The notes under the pieces were generated by a model. It had not been told where the DNA came from, did not search any database, and saw only the letters and a list, made by a program, of their open reading frames with translations. A program made the position numbers and the translations under genes. DNA of 64,000 nt. It comes from Aldehydirespirator sp028819505 (lineage in GTDB: Bacteria; Actinomycetota; Acidimicrobiia; Acidimicrobiales; Aldehydirespiratoraceae). Below are positions 57,671 through 64,000 of this stretch, piece by piece. Positions within the stretch are counted from its first letter, which is position 1. Each line of letters starts with the position of its first letter. The stretch is taken from positions 1,302,001 through 1,366,000 of the forward strand of contig OZ242297.1 in the NCBI GenBank assembly GCA_965207755.1. The letters run 5' to 3'.

Positions 57671-58795
57671 GTGGACCGCCCCGAGCCTGCCGCCTCGCGC
57701 CGAGAGCCGGTCCTGCCCGCGTACGGAGGCGGCTGCGTGGCCGACATCGTTCCCGCGGTCCTCCAGACCGGCCTCCAAGGACCGCCGGGCCCGCTGCCCC
57801 CGGAGGTCCTCGAGGCCCGGGCCGTGGTGCTGCTGATCCTCGACGGGCTGGGCGCCGAGCAGCTAGCAGCACGGCCCCGGACCGCTCCGACGCTCCACGA
57901 GATGCACGCGTCCACGATCACCACGGTGGCGCCCAGCACCACCGCGTCAGTTCTCACCTCCATAGCCACCGGCGTCGGGGTGGGAGAGCACGGGATCGTG
58001 GGATACCGCATCCGGACCGACGACGGCAACCTCAACGTCCTGAAGTGGAGAACGCCCCAGGGCGACGGCCTGGAACGCCACCCGCCCGAGCGGTTCCAGC
58101 CGGTGGCCTCCTTCGGCGGCCAGCGCCCGCCCGCGCTCCAGAGGGACGCCTACCGCAAGTCGGGCTTCAGCCGCGCCTACCTGCGCGACGCTCGCCGGTT
58201 CGGGTACAAGATGTTGTCGAGCCTGGCGGTCGAGGTTCGGCGGCTGCTGGCCGCTGGGGAGTCCTTCGTCTACGCATACTACGAGGGGCTGGACGTCGTA
58301 GCCCACGAGCACGCCTTCGGCGAGCACTACGAGGCCGAGTTGCGGGCCTGCGACCGGCTGATGGCCGATCTGCTCACCGCCGTTCCCCGCGGCACCGCGG
58401 TGGTGGCCACATCCGACCACGGCCTCGTCGACTGCTCCGGCGGCCTGGTCAAGATCGACCGCGCCGTGCTCGACTGCGCCCGGGCGGAGTCGGGCGAGGC
58501 CCGCTTCCGCTGGCTGCACGCCCGGCCGGGACGGGGCCGCGAGCTCTACCGGGCCGCGGTCGCCGCCCACGGACACCAGGCCTGGGTGCGCACCGCCTCA
58601 GAGGTCATCGACGAGGGCTGGCTCGGCCCTGTCGTGACCGAAGCGGCCCGGTCGCGGCTGGGCGACGTGGCCTTGGTGGCACAGGATCGATGGGCCTTCG
58701 GCCACCCCGACGACGGCGGCTCCAAGATCGTCGGCCGCCACGGCTCGCTCACCCCGGCCGAGATGCTGGTGCCGCTCCTCGTCCACGTCTCGTAG
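57671..58795 (+). CDS. Alkaline phosphatase superfamily phosphodiesterase (NPP type)
   Basis: Nucleotide pyrophosphatase/phosphodiesterase-like enzyme. VVLLILDGLGAEQL supplies the first metal Asp, ITTVAPSTTASVLTSIATGV the nucleophilic Thr/Ser region, and FVYAYYEGLDVVAHEHAFGE, then VVATSDHGLVDCSG, the remaining Asp/His metal ligands. HGSLTPAEMLVPLLV closes the protein, as in this group. Substrate unknown; no signal peptide, so cytosolic. GTG 57671 is the likely start, though its promoter would then overlap the rrf2 start. The stop lies in a duplicated junction with bpa. Length 374. Confidence 0.85.
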   Translation: MDRPEPAASRREPVLPAYGGGCVADIVPAVLQTGLQGPPGPLPPEVLEARAVVLLILDGLGAEQLAARPRTAPTLHEMHASTITTVAPSTTASVLTSIATGVGVGEHGIVGYRIRTDDGNLNVLKWRTPQGDGLERHPPERFQPVASFGGQRPPALQRDAYRKSGFSRAYLRDARRFGYKMLSSLAVEVRRLLAAGESFVYAYYEGLDVVAHEHAFGEHYEAELRACDRLMADLLTAVPRGTAVVATSDHGLVDCSGGLVKIDRAVLDCARAESGEARFRWLHARPGRGRELYRAAVAAHGHQAWVRTASEVIDEGWLGPVVTEAARSRLGDVALVAQDRWAFGHPDDGGSKIVGRHGSLTPAEMLVPLLVHVS

Positions 58796-58885
58796 GGTTG
58801 GACCGTGACCGACTCCGCTGCGACCTCGCCGGCACGCCCACCCGTTCGGCGGGCCCACGTCTCGTAGGGTTGGACCGTGACCGAC
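58784..58885 (+). repeat. 72-bp duplication of the phosphodiesterase-bpa junction
   Basis: CACGTCTCGTAGGGTTGGAC followed by CGTGACCGAC is at 58784 and 58856, 72 bp apart. It contains the stop of the upstream gene, the spacer and the GTG start of bpa. Between the copies a 20-codon ORF runs from GTG 58805 (MTDSAA...RRAHVS) to the second TAG, with the start of Bpa and the end of the phosphodiesterase. Confidence 0.95.
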
Positions 58886-59380
58886 TTCGACACGCCCGAG
58901 CCCGAGGTGCTGGCCGCGGAGGTGGTCGGGGTCGCCGACGGCGACGAGATCAACGAGACGATCGACCATCCGGCCAAGGTCATGCGCATCGGCACCATGC
59001 TCAAGCAACTGCTGGCCGAGGTTCGCTCCACCGACCTCGACGAGGCCAGCCGGCAGCGGCTGCGCGAGATCTACGAGACTTCGGTCGGGGAGGTCGGCTC
59101 GGCCCTGTCGCCGGACCTGCGCGACGAACTGGCGAGGCTCGCCTCACCCTTCGACGGGGCCGAGACCCCGTCCGCCACGGAGCTCCAGGTCGCCAAGGCC
59201 CAGCTGGTGGGGTGGCTCGAGGGCCTCATCCAAGGCATGAAGGCGATGCTTCTCGCCCAGCAGATGAGCGCCCACCAGCAGCTCCAGTCGATGCGGGGCG
59301 AGCTGCCGCCGGGCGCCGATCCGCACCAGCGACCCCACCCCGCCCCCGACGCCGGCAGCCGCCACGGCACGTACCTCTGA
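58877..59380 (+). CDS. bpa: Bacterial proteasome activator Bpa/PafE
   Basis: ATP-independent ring that opens the 20S proteasome gate. The 167-residue protein matches the mycobacterial protein along its length: HPAKVMRIGTMLKQLLAEVR, STDLDEASRQRLREIYETSV, ALSPDLRDELARLASPF, LQVAKAQLVGWLEGLIQGMK and AQQMSAHQQLQSMRGELPPG. It ends in SRHGTYL, where M. tuberculosis has GQYL, the C-terminal motif that docks into the proteasome. GTG 58877 is in the second copy of the duplicated junction. The proteasome genes themselves are outside the window. Confidence 0.93.
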   Translation: MTDFDTPEPEVLAAEVVGVADGDEINETIDHPAKVMRIGTMLKQLLAEVRSTDLDEASRQRLREIYETSVGEVGSALSPDLRDELARLASPFDGAETPSATELQVAKAQLVGWLEGLIQGMKAMLLAQQMSAHQQLQSMRGELPPGADPHQRPHPAPDAGSRHGTYL

Positions 59381-59461
59381 CCGTTCGGCAGGGACAAGCC
59401 CCGAGGGGCCGCTCGGCGCGACGGCAATGCCGGGCATGCAACGCACGGGCATGCAAAGCAG

Positions 59462-59559
59462 TTGCGCGAGCTGTTCGAGAGCGGAGTATGGTGCGAATCA
59501 CAGCTGTGTGATTCATCCACAGATCCCTCAACACCCCGTCCACAGCGGTCCACAGGAGG
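59462..59559 (+). promoter_or_regulatory. dnaE upstream region with promoter-like and DnaA-box-like sites
   Basis: TTGCGC (59462) and TATGGT (59487-59492) are 19 bp apart. TCATCCACA (59514-59522), CCGTCCACA (59537) and CGGTCCACA (59546) each resemble the DnaA box TTRTCCACA. AGGAGG (59554-59559) is only 4 nt before the GTG start. The gap 59381-59461 contains nothing else clear. Confidence 0.35.
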
Positions 59560-59563
59560 CGCA

Positions 59564-62500
59564 GTGGCTGACTCCTTCGTCCACCTCCACACCCACACCG
59601 AGTACTCGATACTCGACGGAGCATCCCGGCTCGACGACCTGATCGCGGCGGCGGTCGCCGACGGCCAGCCGGCCCTGGGCATCACCGACCACGGCAACAT
59701 GTACGGCGTCCTCGACTTCTACCGCAAGTGCCACCAGCACGGCATCAAGCCCGTCATCGGCCTCGAGGCCTACATGGCCCACGAGTCGCGCTTCGAGCGT
59801 CCCCCGCGGCGGGGCCGGGTCGACGACTCCGGCGGCGACACCGACGGCGGCGGCAAGCTGTACTACCACCTGACCCTGCTGGCCACCGACAACACCGGCT
59901 ACCGCAACCTCATAAAGGTGGCCAGCCGAGCCTTCCTGGAGGGCTACTACTACAAGCCCCGCTGCGACTGGGAGACGCTGAACGACCACTCCGCCGGCCT
60001 CATCGCGACCACCGGCTGCCTCGGAGGCCAGGTTCCTCAAGCCCTGCTTCGGGGCAACCCCGACGAGGCCCTCGCCAAGGCGGCCCGCTTCCAGGAGATC
60101 TTCGGCCGGGACAACTACTACGTGGAGATGCAGGACCACGGCATACCGGAGCAGCACCAGATCAACCCGCAGCTCCTCCGGATCGCCCGCAAGCTCAAGG
60201 CGCCCCTGCTGGCCACCAACGACAGCCACTACACCCACCGCCACGACGCCGAGGCCCACGACGCCCTGCTGTGCGTGCAGACCGGATCGCTGCTGTCCGA
60301 CACCGACCGCCTCAAGTTCCACGGCGACGACCACTACCTCAAGACGGCTGCGGAGATGCGCCGGCTCTTCGCCGAGATCTCCGAGGCGTGCGACAACACG
60401 GTCGCCATCGCGGAGCGCTCCGAGGTCGAGATCGAGTTCGGCACCCCGCGGCTGCCGCACTTCGAGGTGCCCGAAGGCTTCGAGGACGACCGCGCCTACC
60501 TCGAGCACCTCACCCTGGCGGGGGCTCGCGAGCGCTGGGGAGACCCCCTGCCGGCCGCGGCGGCGGAGCGCCTGGCCTACGAACTCGAAGTCATCAACAA
60601 CATGGGGTTCGCCTCCTACTTCCTGATCACCTGGGACCTGATCGCCTACGCCCGCAGCCGGGGCATCCGGGTGGGCCCGGGCCGGGGCTCGGCCGCTGGG
60701 TGCGCAGTGGCCTACAGCCTGCGCATCACCGACCTCGACCCGATCCGCTACGACCTGCTGTTCGAGCGGTTCCTCAACCCGTCGAGAGTGTCGATGCCCG
60801 ACATCGACATGGACTTCGACTCGCGTCACCGCGACGAGATCATCCGCTACGCCTCCCAGAAGTACAGCCGCGACGGCAAGGACCACGTGGCCCAGATCAT
60901 CACCTTCGGGCGGATCAAGGCCCGGGCGGCGGTGCGCGACGCGGCCCGCGTCCTCGGCTACCCCCACTCCCTCGGCGACCGCATCGCCAAGGCCATGCCG
61001 CCGCTGATCCTGGGCCGCGACACCCCGCTGCGGTACTGCTTCGAGGACTCCGAGGAGTACCGCGACGGGTACCAGGCCGCGGCCGAGCTGCGCCAGATGT
61101 GCGAGGCCGATCCCGACGCGGCCAAGGTGGTGGACACGGCCCGGGGCCTCGAGGGCATGCGCCGCCAGGACGGCATCCACGCCGCGGCCGTGGTGATCAC
61201 CCCCGAGCCCCTCATGGAGTACATGCCCATCCAGCGCAAGCCGGATTCCGGCGGCGACCCGGGCGCCGCCCCGATCGTCACCCAGTACGAGATGCACGGC
61301 GTGGAGGACCTGGGCCTGCTCAAGATGGACTTCCTGGGCCTGCGCAACCTCGACGTCATCACCGACACGGTCCGGCTGGTCGAGCGCACCAGGGGCGCCG
61401 CCATCGACGTCGACGCCGTCCCGCTCGACGACGACGCCACCTTCGCGATGCTGCGGGAGGGCGACACCGTCGGCGTGTTCCAGTTGGAGAACCCCCAGGT
61501 GCGCTCGCTGGTGCGCTCGCTGGCGCCCACCGCCTTCGACGACGTCTGCGCGCTGGTGGCGCTGTACCGGCCCGGCCCGATGGCGGCCAACATGCACCAC
61601 GACTACGCCGACCGCAAGAACGGCCGCCGGCCGGTCGAGTACTTCCACGACGACGCAGAGGCCATCCTGTCCGACACCTACGGGCTGATGATCTACCAGG
61701 AGAGCGTCATGCGGGTGGCCCAGAAGTTCGCGGGCTACTCCCTGGCGGAGGCCGACTCGCTCCGCAAGGCGATGGGCAAGAAGATCCGCTCCGCCATGGC
61801 GGCCGAGGAGGAGAAGTTCGTGGCCGGCGTGGCCTCCAACGGCTACGAAAAGGGCCTGGGCGCCCAGCTGTTCAGGATCATCGAGCAGTTCGCCGACTAC
61901 GCCTTCAACAAGAGCCACAGCTACGGCTACGGGCTGGTCGCCTACCAGACCGCCTTCCTGAAGGCCAACTACCCGGTGGAGTACCTCGCGGCCCTCCTCA
62001 CCAGCGTCAAGCGCAAGCTGGAGAACGCGTCGGTCTACCTCAACGAGTGCCGGCTGCGGGGCATCGAGGTGCTGGTCCCCGACGTCAACCGGTCGGCCTC
62101 GGACTTCACTCCCGTGCCCTACCACGGCGAGGAGGCGGCGTCCGGCCCGGGCCGGATCGTCTACGGCCTGTCCGCGGTGCGCAACGTGGGCGAGGGCGTC
62201 GTGGAGCGGGTGATCGCCGAGCGGGAGGCCGGCGGCCCCTTCGAGTCCTTCACCGACTTCGTGGAGCGGGTCGACATGGACATCCTCAACAAGCGCACCG
62301 TCGAGTCTCTGATCAAGGCGGGCGCCTTCGACTCGCTCGGCCATCCCCGCAAGGGACTGCTGAACGCCCACGACCGGATCATCGACATGACGCTGAGCAT
62401 GCGGCGCGAGCACGAGGCCGGCGTGATGTCGCTGTTCGGGGAGCCCGACGACGGGCCCGCCTTCGACGACAGGCCCCCGATCTCCGACGTCGAGTTCGAG

Positions 62501-63127
62501 CGGATGCAGAAGCTGGCCCACGAGAAGGAGATGCTCGGCCTGTACATCTCCGACCATCCGCTCAAGGGGATGGAGGCCCGCATCCGCCGCCAGGCCGACT
62601 GCACCATCGGCGACCTCGCCTCCGGGGAGACCGACAGCGACGACGCCGGATGGCGGTCGGTCGGCGGGGTGATCACGGGCCTGCAGCGGCGCTGGACCCG
62701 CAAGGGCGAGCTGATGGCCTCCTTCGCGCTGGAGGACCTCGAGGACAAGATCGAGGTGCTGGTGTTCCCCAAGGCCATGTCCGAGCACGGCCCGAAGCTG
62801 GCCGACGACGCGGTCGTCGTGGTGCGGGGACGGCTCGACACCAAGGAGGACTCGCTCCGGTTCTTCGCCAACGACGTCCACTTGGTGGAACGCGCCGAGG
62901 AGGATCTTCCGCTGCGGGTCAACCTGCCGCCGGAGCACCAGAGCGACCGGCGGCTGCTCCAGCTCAAGTCCGTGCTGTGCGCCCATCCCGGCGACTCTCC
63001 GGTGGAGCTCCTGCTGGGCGGCCGGCGTGTGGCGAGGCTGCCGGAGGACTTCGCCGTGGACACCGCCAACGGCCTGCCGGCCGAGTTGAGGGAACTGCTC
63101 GGCGCGGAGGCCATCGCCGCCGGCTGA
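59564..63127 (+). CDS. dnaE: DNA polymerase III alpha subunit DnaE
   Basis: Replicative polymerase. PHP domain at the N-terminus (FVHLHTHTEYSILDGASRLD, LGITDHGNMYG, LLATNDSHYTH). Catalytic palm with GPGRGSAAGCAVAYSL and the acids MPDIDMDFDSRHRDEIIRYA (about residues 408-427), then DYADRKNGRRPVEYFHDD, YGLMIYQESVMRVAQKFAGY, KSHSYGYGLVAYQTAFLKAN, tandem HhH and an OB-fold (GWRSVGGVITGLQRRWTRKG). Length 1187 matches actinobacterial DnaE1. GTG 59564 gives VADSFVHLHTH; an upstream start at 59462 has no homology. Confidence 0.97.
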   Translation: MADSFVHLHTHTEYSILDGASRLDDLIAAAVADGQPALGITDHGNMYGVLDFYRKCHQHGIKPVIGLEAYMAHESRFERPPRRGRVDDSGGDTDGGGKLYYHLTLLATDNTGYRNLIKVASRAFLEGYYYKPRCDWETLNDHSAGLIATTGCLGGQVPQALLRGNPDEALAKAARFQEIFGRDNYYVEMQDHGIPEQHQINPQLLRIARKLKAPLLATNDSHYTHRHDAEAHDALLCVQTGSLLSDTDRLKFHGDDHYLKTAAEMRRLFAEISEACDNTVAIAERSEVEIEFGTPRLPHFEVPEGFEDDRAYLEHLTLAGARERWGDPLPAAAAERLAYELEVINNMGFASYFLITWDLIAYARSRGIRVGPGRGSAAGCAVAYSLRITDLDPIRYDLLFERFLNPSRVSMPDIDMDFDSRHRDEIIRYASQKYSRDGKDHVAQIITFGRIKARAAVRDAARVLGYPHSLGDRIAKAMPPLILGRDTPLRYCFEDSEEYRDGYQAAAELRQMCEADPDAAKVVDTARGLEGMRRQDGIHAAAVVITPEPLMEYMPIQRKPDSGGDPGAAPIVTQYEMHGVEDLGLLKMDFLGLRNLDVITDTVRLVERTRGAAIDVDAVPLDDDATFAMLREGDTVGVFQLENPQVRSLVRSLAPTAFDDVCALVALYRPGPMAANMHHDYADRKNGRRPVEYFHDDAEAILSDTYGLMIYQESVMRVAQKFAGYSLAEADSLRKAMGKKIRSAMAAEEEKFVAGVASNGYEKGLGAQLFRIIEQFADYAFNKSHSYGYGLVAYQTAFLKANYPVEYLAALLTSVKRKLENASVYLNECRLRGIEVLVPDVNRSASDFTPVPYHGEEAASGPGRIVYGLSAVRNVGEGVVERVIAEREAGGPFESFTDFVERVDMDILNKRTVESLIKAGAFDSLGHPRKGLLNAHDRIIDMTLSMRREHEAGVMSLFGEPDDGPAFDDRPPISDVEFERMQKLAHEKEMLGLYISDHPLKGMEARIRRQADCTIGDLASGETDSDDAGWRSVGGVITGLQRRWTRKGELMASFALEDLEDKIEVLVFPKAMSEHGPKLADDAVVVVRGRLDTKEDSLRFFANDVHLVERAEEDLPLRVNLPPEHQSDRRLLQLKSVLCAHPGDSPVELLLGGRRVARLPEDFAVDTANGLPAELRELLGAEAIAAG

Positions 63128-63177
63128 TCTCTGATGTGCGGCTGATCTCTGATGTGCGGCTGATCTCTGATGTGTCT
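63124..63177 (+). repeat. 18-bp tandem repeat at the dnaE stop
   Basis: GGCTGATCTCTGATGTGC occurs three times in a row from 63124, the last with a final T. Each copy holds TGA and ATG; the short ORFs MCG-stop arise. A copy of the dnaE 3' end, ACTGCTCGGCGCGGAGGC, follows at 63201. The rest of 63128-63352 shows no gene. Confidence 0.92.
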
Positions 63178-63352
63178 GCCCGAGCGCTCGCGGCGGCGGG
63201 ACTGCTCGGCGCGGAGGCTGGTCCGCGGAGGCGTCTTGTGCCCGGCAGGGCCGCCGCCGGCGCGAAACGGCGCCCGGAAGGTTGCGAAACCGGCCCGCGC
63301 CCCTGAGACTTGAAGGCGGACGGTACGGCAAGCGACAGGGGTGGAAGCCGTC

Positions 63353-64000
63353 ATGGCGATCGCGATCGAGACCAGGGACTGCACAGCGCTGGGGGATTCC
63401 GATCTGGCCGAGATGGCCGATCTCTGCACTGTCTCCTCCAACGCATACGAGGTGGGCTCCCTGTCCAAGCAGGCCGAGGCCTGGGTGCTGGTGACCGAGG
63501 CCCGCGACAACGGCAAGCTGCGCGGCTTCTCGTTCTGCACGCTGGAGCGCATCGGCGGGACGCCCTGTGTTCTCATCGGCGCAGGCCACACCTGCCGCAC
63601 CACCCGCCGCGCCACAGTCCTGAGAGGCATCGTCACCGACCAACTCCGCCGGGCCGCCCTGTCGTTCCCCGACGAGGACGTCCTGGTCGGCATGCAGATC
63701 AACGATCCGGGCGCCTTCGAGGCCTTCAAGAACCTCCACGACGTGGTGCCCCGGTCGGGCCACAAGGCGACCGGCGAGGAGCGGGCATGGGGCCGCCGCC
63801 TCGCCAAGCGCTTCGGCATCGGCAGCCTCAGCTACGAGGACCGCATCTTCACCACCCGCGGCAAGGGCGGCCCGCCGGTGGTGCTCGACCACGCCAGCCT
63901 CAAGCCCCAGCAGATCCGAACCGAGACCGCCGCGCTGCTCGACGGCCTGGTCCGCGATGACGGCGACACGCTGATCGTTCACGGCTGGGTGATGGCCGAG
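63353..64000 (+). CDS. Conserved-looking protein of unknown function, 3' end outside the window
   Basis: Open to the right edge: 216 codons visible. The frame has clear coding character (third-position GC, no stop) and begins MAIAIETRDCTALGDSDLAE. A pattern of short strands and helices, such as LRGFSFCTLERIGGTPCVLI, GAGHTCRTTRRATVLRGIV and VLVGMQINDPGAFEAFKNLH, is compatible with a GNAT-like fold, but I do not recognise a family and the acetyl-CoA motif is not obvious. ATG 63353 has no strong ribosome site. It follows dnaE after 225 bp of repeated and empty DNA. Confidence 0.72.
   Translation, partial: MAIAIETRDCTALGDSDLAEMADLCTVSSNAYEVGSLSKQAEAWVLVTEARDNGKLRGFSFCTLERIGGTPCVLIGAGHTCRTTRRATVLRGIVTDQLRRAALSFPDEDVLVGMQINDPGAFEAFKNLHDVVPRSGHKATGEERAWGRRLAKRFGIGSLSYEDRIFTTRGKGGPPVVLDHASLKPQQIRTETAALLDGLVRDDGDTLIVHGWVMAE

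Noticed and set aside
59528..63982. Very long antisense ORF (1484 codons) opposite dnaE
   Set aside because: It is the mirror of a high-GC codon pattern; dnaE on the plus strand is unmistakable and the antisense product resembles nothing.

Overview
The window is about 70% GC, with closely packed genes, GTG as well as ATG starts, and many 4-nt stop/start overlaps. Its content points to an uncultured actinobacterium, probably of the class Acidimicrobiia: MtrA-MtrB with a GerMN lipoprotein, a PimB-type mannosyltransferase, DUF3040, SepF, Wag31/DivIVA, the proteasome activator Bpa, a 13E12-type HNH protein, and a MurE carrying the DNPR motif of meso-diaminopimelate enzymes. The class assignment is an inference from gene content and order. 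No tRNA, rRNA, transposase or prophage was found.

Layout. 1-13.3 kb: end of a DNA-methylase-like gene, the RNase P RNA (minus strand), trpD, queG, a GT4 mannosyltransferase, a SRPBCC protein, ROK glucokinase, phosphofructokinase, the minus-strand mtrA-mtrB-GerMN operon, dinB and a DUF3040 protein. 13.5-18.5 kb: a minus-strand MoxR-DUF58-transglutaminase operon. 18.8-25.3 kb: an accessory island with a 13E12 HNH protein, a decayed BPTD_3080-like restriction gene, a retropepsin-like protease, a decayed fragment and an intact BsuBI/PstI-type restriction-modification pair. 25.3-30.2 kb: an ECF sigma factor with a large membrane partner, a VapB-like antitoxin without a toxin, an HNH nuclease and an LplA-like ligase. 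30.3-51.9 kb: the division and cell wall cluster mraZ-rsmH-ftsL-ftsI-murE-mraY-murD-ftsW-murG-murC-murB-ftsQ-ftsZ-pgeF-yggS-sepF-yggT-divIVA-dksA-lspA-rluD; murF is not in it. 52-57.1 kb: a betaine cluster. 57.2-64 kb: Rrf2, a phosphodiesterase, bpa, dnaE and a partial gene.

The most unusual gene is at 52003-54090 (minus). It joins a complete OpuAC/ProX-type betaine-binding domain to a GluR0-like ligand-gated potassium channel: S1 half, M1, pore with TVGYGD, M2, S2 half. It is divergent from a BCCT transporter and an OpuAC-type binding protein, and its N-terminal domain is clearly a paralogue of that binding protein. The three genes look like one module that takes up betaine and gates potassium flow in response to betaine and probably an amino acid. 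This is inferred from architecture and position.

The second unusual feature runs through the whole window. Gene junctions and N-termini repeatedly carry short direct duplications with a period close to 72 bp (71-75 bp), unrelated in sequence from site to site. Where the original junction was a 4-nt RTGA stop/start overlap, the duplication has produced chains of mini-ORFs, each starting on the previous stop and ending on the next start (mtrA, lspA-rluD, glk-pfkA, and at a shorter ~40-bp period ftsI-murE). Separately, a ~95-bp interspersed repeat lies at the 3' ends of several genes.
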